40,519 nucleotides of DNA from a virus, in IMG/VR virus record IMGVR_UViG_3300006793_005564, positions 1 through 40,519 of that record, one strand, 5' to 3'. Position numbers and translations under genes: made by a program. Of this stretch, positions 1 through 7,657 are shown piece after piece (position 1 is the stretch's first letter; each line of letters starts with the position of its first letter). Below the pieces are notes generated by a model. That model saw nothing but the letters and a program-made list of their open reading frames with translations, made no database searches and was not told the DNA's origin.

Positions 1-2
1 TA

Positions 3-806
3 ATTAAACAAGGTATGAAAAAAGAAGTTAGTATATGCTTCTCAGATTTGCGTGGCTTCACCCCACTAGGAGAAAGTTTTGGTGATGATGTTCAAGGACT
101 AACAAAAATAATGAATGGTTACATGGATGCCATTACACAGCCTATACTTGATGCAGACGGAATGGTTATTAAGTATATAGGCGATGCAAGTATGCACATA
201 CATAATGCACCAATGGACGATCCTAATCATCCTGCAAGTGCTGTGAAAACAGGAATACTTATGCTTAGAGCAGTAGAGGAATTCAATGATAAAATTGTTA
301 AAGAAGGCAGACCGCCAGTTGGTATGGGTGCTGGTATTAATACTGGGCTCGGTTATATTGGAGAGATGGGCTCCACTGCAAGACACAGTTATGATATACT
401 TGGCGATGCTGTAAGTACTGCGGCAAGAATAGAGAGCAAGTGTAAGGAATATGGTTGCTTGTTGTTAGTGGGAGGAGACACTTACAAGCACACAAAGAAT
501 CAATTCTTTTATCTTAAAGTAGATGACCTTGCAGTAAAAGGAAAGACTGTGGGTATTGAAATATACACAGTACTTGATCTCAAAGTAGACAAATATGCAG
601 GTGCAAAACAACTACACGAGGACATGCATATGAATTATCGTAAGCAAAATTTTGATAAAGCAATTAAATTATGTGAGCAACTACATGATGCCTTTGAAGG
701 CAAAATGAAAGGTTATTATGATATGTGGATTGAACGTTGTGAATTTCAAAAGACTCAAAAACTTCCTAAAGATTGGGACGGTGTATTTATAGCAACGTCT
801 AAGTAA
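3..806 (+). CDS. Class III adenylate/guanylate cyclase, probably 5'-truncated by the window edge
   Basis: Class III nucleotide cyclases make cAMP or cGMP from ATP or GTP. Numbered from the ATG at base 15, the catalytic domain fills residues 1-195. Visible motifs are FSDLRGFT (metal Asp11), KYIGDASM (purine-selecting Lys53, metal Asp57), INTG, and YDILGDAVSTAAR (Asp127, Arg138). The Asn that normally precedes this Arg by four residues is Ser134. The C-terminal 70 residues resemble a short TPR-like tail ending in DWDGV, as in bacterial CHASE2-type cyclases (recalled, not searched). The ATG has no properly spaced Shine-Dalgarno. The frame is open to the left edge, and the preceding codons (I-K-Q-G) look like the usual lead-in to the first cyclase strand, so an N-terminal sensor part may lie outside the window. 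Lys plus Asp favours ATP. Family is secure; activity and true start are not. Confidence 0.85.
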   Translation: MKQGMKKEVSICFSDLRGFTPLGESFGDDVQGLTKIMNGYMDAITQPILDADGMVIKYIGDASMHIHNAPMDDPNHPASAVKTGILMLRAVEEFNDKIVKEGRPPVGMGAGINTGLGYIGEMGSTARHSYDILGDAVSTAARIESKCKEYGCLLLVGGDTYKHTKNQFFYLKVDDLAVKGKTVGIEIYTVLDLKVDKYAGAKQLHEDMHMNYRKQNFDKAIKLCEQLHDAFEGKMKGYYDMWIERCEFQKTQKLPKDWDGVFIATSK

Positions 807-1430
807 CTACTCTCCAGGCTCCCAAGTCTGTAAGTTGAAGAAGAATTGTGCATAGTATCTTCCGTCTTTTATTAACTGTCTTGCATGAAAAAGTTCTAAT
901 GGTATTCCTACATCATGTTTTAGTATAGGCCAATAGTATCGCTTAATAATTCTTTCAAGTCTTTTAACATCGGCTTCTAATGCATCGAGTAGACTATTAT
1001 TAAATTCTAAGTCAGTTAGCAAACTACTAAGCCATAAGTGATGTTCACTAGTAGGGTCATAGCGTCTAGTCATATCTCTTGCATCGTAATATAGTGCTCT
1101 AATAGGATTTATGCCTTTTCGATACCTATTTAATACATGTGGAAAAGAAAAGTCTCCGGATCTTGTTCTAGATTGTCTTGTTAGTGCGGCATATTCTTTT
1201 TTGAGTGCGGCTTTAAGGGACTCTAAACTTTCACCAGTCTTTCTATCGTACTCCTTGCTTATTTTGTCTGCTAGTCTTATTTGTCTAGCCGTAAAATGAT
1301 GCTTACATGTTTCTATGTCTTCAATAGTGTACACACCGTCAAGTAAGTCGTGTGGTAGTGTTTCAGTCTTTGAAAATTTTTCAAGTTCGGCTTGAATCCG
1401 GACGCAAATAAAATCTATAACTTCTGGCAA
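807..1430 (-). CDS. Unknown late-operon protein, 207 aa
   Basis: I do not recognise this family. The protein is mostly helical and rich in Arg, Lys, Leu and Tyr, with no signal peptide, membrane segment or Cys motif. The start is a TTG at 1430, chosen because AAGGAG lies about six bases upstream, an almost perfect Shine-Dalgarno. It is the last gene of the minus-strand set gp14, lysozyme, gp15, Nudix, so late expression and a virion or assembly role are inferred from position only. Its stop codon directly abuts the stop of the convergent cyclase gene, with no base between them and no visible terminator. Confidence 0.7.
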   Translation of the reverse strand: MPEVIDFICVRIQAELEKFSKTETLPHDLLDGVYTIEDIETCKHHFTARQIRLADKISKEYDRKTGESLESLKAALKKEYAALTRQSRTRSGDFSFPHVLNRYRKGINPIRALYYDARDMTRRYDPTSEHHLWLSSLLTDLEFNNSLLDALEADVKRLERIIKRYYWPILKHDVGIPLELFHARQLIKDGRYYAQFFFNLQTWEPGE

Positions 1431-1448
1431 AACAGACTCCTTGCAACA

Positions 1449-1877
1449 TTACTTAGTTGCGTTGACTTCTAAAATTCTATGTAGTTTGTCTGTGCCGCCG
1501 TTACGGGTTAATGTTACTCTTGCACCCTGGTGCAATGGTTGAGGCCATCTTCCTATATCAATCCATGCATAACCAGAACTTTCTTCGTTAAGTGTCGGAG
1601 AAAACTCTTTTTCTACTACAGCGGCAAAACTATAATAGTAAAAGTTTTTGTCCTTACTTTCGTAAACATCAATAGGGTTAAGTTTGTGTAACTCGGGCAT
1701 AAAACCTATTTCTTCGTTTAGTTCACGTTGTAATGCTTCGAATGGTGTTTCGCCATTATCTATAATTCCACCAAAGAATCCCCAGGTATGTTTAAAACGT
1801 TTATCACTGTTTCTTAGTTGTAATAAACATCTACCTGTGTCCTGTGCTAAAAATACAACACCTGCGGCAGTAATCAA
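1449..1877 (-). CDS. Nudix hydrolase
   Basis: Nudix enzymes hydrolyse nucleoside diphosphates linked to another moiety, such as oxidised dNTPs, ADP-ribose, NADH or capped RNA ends. The complete signature G-x5-E-x7-REUxEExGU is visible as GIIDNGE followed seven residues later by RELNEEIGF; its Glu residues bind the catalytic metal. The length, about 142 aa, is normal for a single-domain member. No ATG is available. The best start is TTG at 1877, which overlaps the gp15 stop as TTGA and has GGAG nine bases upstream; TTG at 1892 is an alternative. The gene is translationally coupled to gp15. The substrate cannot be read from the sequence. Confidence 0.85.
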   Translation of the reverse strand: MITAAGVVFLAQDTGRCLLQLRNSDKRFKHTWGFFGGIIDNGETPFEALQRELNEEIGFMPELHKLNPIDVYESKDKNFYYYSFAAVVEKEFSPTLNEESSGYAWIDIGRWPQPLHQGARVTLTRNGGTDKLHRILEVNATK

Positions 1878-3223
1878 AGTACTAATCTCCAAAATCCTGG
1901 ATTATATGTACCTTGCCAACTACTTATCCACTGTGTACCTGTCCATTTGTATTGCTGTGTTGTATATGTATTTTTCATGTAATGTTTTGCTCCAGCATTG
2001 GTACTAGCATCAAACACCACTGTCCATGCGTTCCCGTCGAATTCTATTATGTCATCGGCACTTGCTGATATCTCTCCCCATTCTATAAAAGTAGGAACTA
2101 TAGGTCCTGTTAATAGATATCGTTGTCCGGTTGCCTGAGCAATTAATGAACCACCTGGTCTAGAAACACCCGGGTCAATTATTTTATCTACTGGTGTAAG
2201 TGTGTCACTTGGTAGTGTGTCTGCATCTACATTGAATACTAAATTGTTTTCATCTAGAGTATTAGCAACAATACTACCTATAACCAATTGGTCAACTTGA
2301 TCAGCATCTGGGCTAATATTAAGTTCTAATCTACTTGTACTTTGCAATTCTCCGTGCATTTCTATTATGTCTTGCCATTTTGTTGGTCCACCCATTGCTG
2401 TTAATAATGTAGCACCACCACTAACAACTTGTACTTTATAGTCACTAGGTGAAACAATTACTGTAGCATCGTCGTCTAACGCACCAAAGAAGTCAGCATA
2501 ACTGCTATCAAAACCTAAGTCTGCAATACTATCGACACTATGTATATCGTTAACAATTCTTTGAATAATTGTTTGTCTTTTAACTTTAGCAGGAGGACTA
2601 ATCCATATAGGAACAGCAAATGATAATGTAGATATATCAAGTGATTCGTCTACTCCTTGCGGTAAACTTCTACTACTCCAGTTAATATCCATAAGTTCTA
2701 CTTCAAAAATACTGGTCCAGTCTAACGGGTTATCGTTAACTTGTAATTGTATGCCAGGGTTAAAAATTACAAAAATTTGTTCTAATATTTGTAACTTCAT
2801 CTCGGTGTTTGTTGTCCATACATCAACTTGTATATTCAAGTTATATGGAACAGGCATATATCTTTGTGTAGTATATAGGTTGCCTTGTGCAGATGTATAT
2901 GAGCCAGATTCAACGTCCCATTCTCTTTCTGCTACTTGATTTGTATCAACTAGAAAAGGGTCTTGAATTCTATCTTTTGCTGGCTGTATACTCTGTATAC
3001 TAATTGTAATTTGCGGAGCATTGTTTACAGCATTCTCTGAATTGTTACGCAATATTTGTGCAACCATTCTACTGATATCGCCATATCGTGCAGGCACTCT
3101 GTTAAGACGTTCTGCGCCTTTAACTATTTCTTTAACTTTAAAGTTTGAGAATACTCGTACAAGTTGTAACAGATAACGTTTTACCTGTGCATCATACCAA
3201 TAATCTAAGTTTTTGCCTGCCAT
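1874..3223 (-). CDS. gp15: Tail completion and sheath-stabilising protein, gp15-like, with C-terminal extension
   Basis: T4 gp15 caps the tail tube and sheath and joins the tail to the neck. The N-terminal 225 residues fit this family: an opening YWYDAQVKRYLLQLVRVFSN (compare T4 FYNSSFRRYATLMGDLFSN), then an RVPARYGD segment, a long middle domain and a late W-x-PP segment. T4 gp15 has 272 residues. This one has 449, with about 200 extra C-terminal residues. That tail includes IIEFDGNAWTVVFDAS and YKWTGTQWISSW, short Trp-rich units like those in this phage's sheath and gp14. It follows the lysozyme by six bases without a clear Shine-Dalgarno, so it is probably coupled. Confidence 0.75.
   Translation of the reverse strand: MAGKNLDYWYDAQVKRYLLQLVRVFSNFKVKEIVKGAERLNRVPARYGDISRMVAQILRNNSENAVNNAPQITISIQSIQPAKDRIQDPFLVDTNQVAEREWDVESGSYTSAQGNLYTTQRYMPVPYNLNIQVDVWTTNTEMKLQILEQIFVIFNPGIQLQVNDNPLDWTSIFEVELMDINWSSRSLPQGVDESLDISTLSFAVPIWISPPAKVKRQTIIQRIVNDIHSVDSIADLGFDSSYADFFGALDDDATVIVSPSDYKVQVVSGGATLLTAMGGPTKWQDIIEMHGELQSTSRLELNISPDADQVDQLVIGSIVANTLDENNLVFNVDADTLPSDTLTPVDKIIDPGVSRPGGSLIAQATGQRYLLTGPIVPTFIEWGEISASADDIIEFDGNAWTVVFDASTNAGAKHYMKNTYTTQQYKWTGTQWISSWQGTYNPGFWRLVL
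1921..1928 (-). promoter_or_regulatory. Possible internal late promoter inside gp15, before the Nudix gene
   Basis: On the minus strand GATAAGTA lies about 43 bases before the Nudix TTG start at 1877. It is inside gp15 coding sequence and could be a chance match. Confidence 0.3.
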
Positions 3224-3229
3224 AATTTA

Positions 3230-3700
3230 TTATACGTTTTCTAAACGTTCCATTAATCTTTCTGCACGGTTAGTTACTTGTTTGTGCCATCTTGAATCTC
3301 TGCCTTCTATTGCGGCAGTTTTCCAGTCGCCTTCAACAATACCGGCATGCATTTTTTTAAATTTGCTTAGCCTTGTACGACCCATATTAAACATCATATT
3401 AACCAGGATTTGCTGTACTTCGTCGGGTAAGTCTCCAAACACCCCGTCTTCGTATAGTAACTCACACTCGCTAATTGCTGTGTCGAGGTCTTTTTCGAAG
3501 CACTCTTTTGTTCTTTCTTCTGATATTGGCGTTCCAACTTCTTGTCCGTACTCGGGGTCTGTCTCAAGAACGAGGTGGCCAACACCAAAGGTTGGGTAAC
3601 CAAGGTGGTCGAGATAGATTTCATTAACTACTCCTTCGTCAATTTTCAGTTGTTCAAAAACTGCTTCTCTGTCTAATTTTGTGTCTTTTCCAAAAAACAT
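3230..3700 (-). CDS. T4-type lysozyme / endolysin (glycoside hydrolase family 24)
   Basis: The enzyme cleaves the MurNAc-GlcNAc bond of peptidoglycan. At 156 aa it is close to T4 gpE (164 aa). The T4 triad Glu11-Asp20-Thr26 has exact counterparts in Glu22 (KIDEG), Asp31 (YLDHLGYPT) and Thr37, followed by GVGH. The C-terminal helices with MMFNMG and SRWHKQVTNRAER also match. There is no signal peptide, so release would need a holin, which I do not see here. It lies between the neck and tail-completion genes, so it could be either the lysis enzyme or a virion lysozyme like the gp5 domain; context does not decide. The ATG at 3700 has AGGAG six bases upstream. Confidence 0.9.
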   Translation of the reverse strand: MFFGKDTKLDREAVFEQLKIDEGVVNEIYLDHLGYPTFGVGHLVLETDPEYGQEVGTPISEERTKECFEKDLDTAISECELLYEDGVFGDLPDEVQQILVNMMFNMGRTRLSKFKKMHAGIVEGDWKTAAIEGRDSRWHKQVTNRAERLMERLENV

Positions 3701-3708
3701 TTCTGCTC

Positions 3709-4764
3709 CTATGTGTCTGTCCTAGGTTTTACAACCTGGCTTAAATTTGTTTTCTCAGCGACAATTTCTCCGTCACTGTTTGTTGTATATGTATCATTAT
3801 TAATAAACGATGCTAGTGTTTTATTAGCAGTTGCCCAAGTTCGTTTATTATCATCAGCATACTTGACCCATCTCGTTCCTTTCTTTTGAAACAATCTATG
3901 TGGAGAGAAGTCAGTTCGTAAAAAGAAATCTCCGTCACTTGTGCCTGAAGTTGGGAACGATGCTCCACTGCCTACTAGACTTAATCCATTAGGTGCCGAA
4001 GCGTCACTTGGCTCTATGTATGCTTTGTCTGGTGCATTAGGATCAACATATAAATGACTTGCTCTATTCAATCTTGAATCTGAAGCAACATCATTTTCTG
4101 CTTGTTCTAATAACTTATCGTTAATAATAATTTCGTCAGCATATTTACTAAGTAGATTTCTAAGGTCACCTTCTTCTTCACCAGTACCAAGTATGTCTCT
4201 GTACTCTTGTGAATCTGTTATAGGTCCACACTTAACTCTCCACAAGTGAGGCCACCAACGTGGATCAAACCCTTCGGACGGTCTTGCACCTTCTTGCACT
4301 ACATAGTATCTATTAATTGCTTCATCGCTACCTAATAACATGTCATCACGTAAGTGAGGTAACTCTAATACATCACCTGGCATTAATTTTCTTCCTATTG
4401 TTTCCATCATAGTTTCTATATGAAAATTAATGAATACTGTATCATTTGCCAGGAATGCACCAAATTGTGTCAAGTCAAATCCATCATTGTCTTGCAATTG
4501 GTATGTACCAATCATTTCAAAAATATCTTCACTGTACTTCCTGTCTCTATTTTCAAGAAACAATAAGTCCTGTATGAAAATATCTGATGTTTCACCGTTT
4601 GTACTTGGTCTTGTAGGATCATTAGAGTCTCCAATGTCCTGAATACCTAAGTATTTGTGTACATGTACACCGGTACCGCCAGCATGAAGATGCTCACCAA
4701 CGACTCTATCAAAAAACTTATAGTCGTTAGTTTTTGTCGGATTCCATAATTTTAACTTTCCCAT
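3709..4764 (-). CDS. gp14: Neck protein gp14-like
   Basis: T4 gp14 forms part of the neck that closes the filled head. The central part (about residues 60-190) has the family layout: a D-I-F-I-Q-D segment, a helix ending in FEMIG, FDLTQFGAFLANDTVFIN, METIGRKLMPGDVLELPH, then WWPHLWRVKCGPI. At 351 aa it is longer than T4 gp14 (256 aa). The extra C-terminal region holds a GDFFLRTD...LFQKKGTRWVKYAD unit similar to repeats in the sheath. The ATG at 4764 is chosen because upstream in-frame codons run through a late promoter octamer; five bases separate octamer and ATG. It is the first gene of the minus-strand late operon. Confidence is moderate because neck proteins diverge quickly. Confidence 0.65.
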   Translation of the reverse strand: MGKLKLWNPTKTNDYKFFDRVVGEHLHAGGTGVHVHKYLGIQDIGDSNDPTRPSTNGETSDIFIQDLLFLENRDRKYSEDIFEMIGTYQLQDNDGFDLTQFGAFLANDTVFINFHIETMMETIGRKLMPGDVLELPHLRDDMLLGSDEAINRYYVVQEGARPSEGFDPRWWPHLWRVKCGPITDSQEYRDILGTGEEEGDLRNLLSKYADEIIINDKLLEQAENDVASDSRLNRASHLYVDPNAPDKAYIEPSDASAPNGLSLVGSGASFPTSGTSDGDFFLRTDFSPHRLFQKKGTRWVKYADDNKRTWATANKTLASFINNDTYTTNSDGEIVAEKTNLSQVVKPRTDT

Positions 4765-4769
4765 AACAC

Positions 4770-4777
4770 TATTTATC
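4770..4777 (-). promoter_or_regulatory. T4-like late promoter for the gp14 operon
   Basis: On the minus strand the octamer GATAAATA occurs, close to the T4 late consensus TATAAATA read by gp55-type sigma. It ends five bases before the gp14 ATG at 4764, so transcription would start at about the start codon. It faces away from the promoter at 4806. Confidence 0.7.
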
Positions 4778-4805
4778 AGAACTTTAACCAAGCAAAAATA
4801 GTACT

Positions 4806-4813
4806 GATAAATA
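4806..4813 (+). promoter_or_regulatory. T4-like late promoter for the methyltransferase/epimerase pair
   Basis: GATAAATA ends exactly five bases before the ATG at 4819 and no Shine-Dalgarno fits between. It forms a divergent pair with the octamer at 4770-4777, with 28 bases between them. Confidence 0.7.
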
Positions 4814-4818
4814 TCAAT

Positions 4819-5391
4819 ATGAATAGAGATACTATGTTACACGACATCAAAGAGCAGTTGGGCGAAATAAATATTGCAATTGAAGTAGGTGTTTGGAGGG
4901 GAGACTATAGTAGATCTATGATTTCAAAATTACTTCCTAAGACATTTTATGGTATAGATCCTTATGCTTTATATGAAGGATATACTGATAAACCGTCGCT
5001 TACTGAGTTTGCAGACCAAACTAATTTAGATATGCTATACAATAATGTTGTAAAGACATTTGAACAGTTTAATAGCGACTACGGCTCAACTAAAAGCATT
5101 TTAGTAAGAGATTTAGGAGCCAAGTATGCATCTCAGTTTGCAGATAACTCAATTGATTTTATCTATTTAGACGGTGATCATAAGTATGAACCTGTTAAAG
5201 AAGAGATAGAATCGTGGTACCCTAAAGTTAAAATAGGCGGTATATTAGCAGGGCATGACTACACAGAAAGAAGCCACATAGAAGAATTTGGCGTTATTCC
5301 AGCAGTAGACGAATTTATAGAAAGAACAGGATTAAAACTAAGTACAACACTACCAGAGCCTTATGCTTCTTGGTGGGTAACAAAGACATAG
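4819..5391 (+). CDS. Class I SAM-dependent methyltransferase (Methyltransf_24-like)
   Basis: A Rossmann-fold methyltransferase. Motif I is AIEVGVWRGDYS (residues 20-31). Asp and Pro follow in YGIDPYAL. The central acidic strand is FIYLDGDHKYEPVKEEI, followed by VKIGGILAGHDY, an arrangement typical of small-molecule or sugar methyltransferases. The length, 190 aa, suits a single catalytic domain. There is no target-recognition domain and no DPPY-type motif, so DNA methylation is unlikely. Its partner eight bases downstream is a nucleotide-sugar epimerase, suggesting joint glycan modification late in infection (inference). It would use SAM, which the phage metK could supply. Confidence 0.75.
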   Translation: MNRDTMLHDIKEQLGEINIAIEVGVWRGDYSRSMISKLLPKTFYGIDPYALYEGYTDKPSLTEFADQTNLDMLYNNVVKTFEQFNSDYGSTKSILVRDLGAKYASQFADNSIDFIYLDGDHKYEPVKEEIESWYPKVKIGGILAGHDYTERSHIEEFGVIPAVDEFIERTGLKLSTTLPEPYASWWVTKT

Positions 5392-5398
5392 GACACAC

Positions 5399-6355
5399 AT
5401 GAAAATTTTTATTACAGGACACGACGGCTTTATTGGCTCACACATGGTTGAGAGACTAAAGAATGACCACGAACTAGGATTTCTTGAATATGATCTAAGA
5501 GATCATGCACAGGTAAAAGCACAACTACATGACTTTAATCCAGACGTTATAGTGCATTTAGCGGCAAGAACAGAAGTAGAAGATAGTTTTTATGAACAAA
5601 TTGTATTTTCAGAAGTAAATTATGTAGGTACTGTAAATCTAATTGAAGCGGCTTCATCCTTACCAAACTTAAAAAACTTTGTGTTTGCAAGTACAATGGA
5701 AGTGTATGGTTGGCAACCTATTAGTGATGTCATTAGAGATGGCCATGACGTACCAGAAGACATTTTTGCTTTCACAGAAGATACCCAACCTAATCCGAAT
5801 GCCCCTTACGCCGTTGCAAAATATGGATGCGAGAAATATTTAGAATATGCTAATAGAAGTTTAGGATTACCATTTACTGCAATTAGACAAACTAATGCAT
5901 ACGGCAGAAAAGACAATAACTTTTTTGTAACAGAGCAAATTATTTGGCAAATGCTTGACAATCCAGAAGAAGTATTTTTAGGATACGGCAAGCCATATAG
6001 GAACTTTATTTTTATTGAAGACCTATTAGATGCCTGGGAGGCTGTAATTCGTAACCCAGAAAAATGTGCTGGTGAGATATTTTGTTTAGGACCAGACAAT
6101 GCTATTAGAATTTCAGACTATGTTGATCTTATTGCTAAGAAGTTAGGATGGGAAGGCAAAGTGCATTGGGACAAGAAACCTGAACGCCCTGGTGAGATAT
6201 TCATTCTCAACAGTTCAAATGCAAAAATTACAGAAAAACTAGGATGGGAACCTAAGGTTACCTTAGATGAAGGCTTAGATAGAACTATTGCTATTTGGAA
6301 AGAAATTCATAGCAAAAACACCAAATTTAAGAATATTACCAATATAATCGCATAA
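5399..6355 (+). CDS. NAD-dependent sugar-nucleotide epimerase/dehydratase (extended SDR)
   Basis: Extended short-chain dehydrogenases change the sugar of a nucleotide sugar by 4-epimerisation or 4,6-dehydration. The N-terminal TGHDGFIGSH carries the G-x2-G-x2-G NAD-binding pattern, LAARTEV follows, then ASTMEVYGW with the catalytic Thr/Ser, and APYAVAKYGCEKY gives the Y-x3-K pair. The C-terminal substrate part includes RNFIFIEDLLDAWEAV and RPGEIFIL. At 318 aa it is a complete enzyme. AGGA sits six bases before the ATG. The substrate cannot be assigned. Pairing with a methyltransferase suggests making a modified sugar for virion decoration or host surface change. Confidence 0.85.
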   Translation: MKIFITGHDGFIGSHMVERLKNDHELGFLEYDLRDHAQVKAQLHDFNPDVIVHLAARTEVEDSFYEQIVFSEVNYVGTVNLIEAASSLPNLKNFVFASTMEVYGWQPISDVIRDGHDVPEDIFAFTEDTQPNPNAPYAVAKYGCEKYLEYANRSLGLPFTAIRQTNAYGRKDNNFFVTEQIIWQMLDNPEEVFLGYGKPYRNFIFIEDLLDAWEAVIRNPEKCAGEIFCLGPDNAIRISDYVDLIAKKLGWEGKVHWDKKPERPGEIFILNSSNAKITEKLGWEPKVTLDEGLDRTIAIWKEIHSKNTKFKNITNIIA

Positions 6356-6382
6356 TTTTTGCATCTATTTTATATATAGTTG

Positions 6383-6410
6383 TTGACAAGGTTAAAAGAT
6401 GTGTTAATAT
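6383..6410 (+). promoter_or_regulatory. Sigma70-type promoter for the 388-aa gene
   Basis: TTGACA at 6383-6388 and TAATAT at 6405-6410 are separated by 16 bases. AAAGGAA lies before the ATG at 6446. An early-type promoter in the middle of a late region is unusual. Confidence 0.65.
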
Positions 6411-6445
6411 ATGACATATCTTTTTTCTAAAGGAATAACTAAAAT

Positions 6446-7612
6446 ATGGCAAAACGCAAACCAAGAGCAAAGAACGTATACTTTTCTCCAGAACCAGATT
6501 GGAAGTCGTTGATGACTGCAACAACTGAAGAGGAAAGAGTTAAAGTATTCCGAGAGGCCGACTATTTTACTCGTACAGAAATTGCTGATAAGAAAAAGAT
6601 ACAAGTATCTCGTAAATGGATCGAAAATAAATCACCGTGGACTAGCAAAGATAAAGAGATAATTCTAGCAAACCCAGACTGGGCCTTTAGTGCAACCAGC
6701 AGTATATTCTTCATAGAAAGTAAACTAGGATTCATTCCAGAAAAAATTATGACGTTTCTTCAACGAAGGAAAGAAGAAGAATGGATTCCCCGTGGCAAAA
6801 AAGCATTAGTTGAGAAGAAAGAAAAAGTACAACTACAAAAAGAGAAACCTAAAGTAAGTATCCAAGATAGAATGCGAGAGCAGATAAGTGACCTTTGTGG
6901 TGACATAGAGTACTTCTTAGACGAACTGATTGACGGTGACAAGGCTCTCAAAGAGTTTGATCCATACAAAATGATGATGGCATATCAACCAGAAGTTAAA
7001 ATGCCTCATGCTAAATTAATTAAAGAAGAGTTTGCTAGAGGACACGAAGAGGCAATAGAAGTTATAGAATGGCAAGACGAACAAATTAAAGAAGCATATA
7101 GTAACTTTACGTTAAAGCAACGTAAAGACTACTTACAGTACTTTGAAATGATTAATACTGCTTGTGATACCATAGTACAAACAAAAGCGACTACACGCAA
7201 AGCTCGTAAGCCTAAGGCTAAGTCTAAAGAGAAGATAGTAACAAAACTAAAGTTTAAGGTAAACGACCCAGAATTAGGTGTAGCAAGTGTACCACCTACA
7301 GACATTGTTTATGCAAGTGAATGTTGGGTATACAATGTTAAGACTAGAAAGATAGGTGTGTACAAAGCAAAAGACCCAGATCCTAAAAACTTACGAAGAG
7401 AAGGCTCAGGGCTTAATGTTAAAGGCACTACACTACAAGGCTTCTGCGAAGAGTCAAGTGTACAAAAAACACTCCGTAAGCCTAAAGAACAACTAAAATC
7501 CTTTGAAGGCGCCAAAACTGCTTGTAAGAATAGTTTTGAAGCAATCAAGACAACAGATACCAAAATGAATGGTAGATTCAACGAGCACACCATTATATTA
7601 AAGACGTTTTAG
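6446..7612 (+). CDS. Unknown Lys-rich protein, 388 aa, early-type promoter
   Basis: I do not recognise a named family. The protein is basic and soluble, with no signal peptide. Residues 38-62 (FTRTEIADKKKIQVSRKWIEN) could be a small helix-turn-helix. A strongly charged Lys/Glu stretch lies near 115-140, and a Lys/Arg-rich linker (TRKARKPKAKSKEK) precedes a compact C-terminal domain of about 130 residues containing VKGTTLQGF and KTTDTKMNGR. Basic linkers and the possible helix-turn-helix suggest nucleic-acid contact, but that is inference. It has its own sigma70 promoter and AAAGGAA Shine-Dalgarno, so early or middle expression is likely although its neighbours look late. Confidence 0.75.
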   Translation: MAKRKPRAKNVYFSPEPDWKSLMTATTEEERVKVFREADYFTRTEIADKKKIQVSRKWIENKSPWTSKDKEIILANPDWAFSATSSIFFIESKLGFIPEKIMTFLQRRKEEEWIPRGKKALVEKKEKVQLQKEKPKVSIQDRMREQISDLCGDIEYFLDELIDGDKALKEFDPYKMMMAYQPEVKMPHAKLIKEEFARGHEEAIEVIEWQDEQIKEAYSNFTLKQRKDYLQYFEMINTACDTIVQTKATTRKARKPKAKSKEKIVTKLKFKVNDPELGVASVPPTDIVYASECWVYNVKTRKIGVYKAKDPDPKNLRREGSGLNVKGTTLQGFCEESSVQKTLRKPKEQLKSFEGAKTACKNSFEAIKTTDTKMNGRFNEHTIILKTF

Positions 7613-7644
7613 CCAGCATTGTCCGTAATAACCAACTAAATTGT

Positions 7645-7652
7645 GATAAATA
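7645..7652 (+). promoter_or_regulatory. T4-like late promoter for gp13
   Basis: GATAAATA ends five bases before the gp13 ATG at 7658. An in-frame GTG at 7643 overlaps the octamer, which argues against that earlier start. Confidence 0.7.
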
Positions 7653-7657
7653 GTGTT

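Noticed and set aside
4819-5391. DNA-modifying methyltransferase protecting the phage genome
   Set aside because: There is no DPPY/NPPY or PCQ motif and no target-recognition domain; the sequence fits small-molecule or sugar methyltransferases.
7643-7657. In-frame GTG start upstream of gp13
   Set aside because: It overlaps the late promoter octamer at 7645-7652 and would lie upstream of the expected transcription start; the ATG at 7658 fits better.
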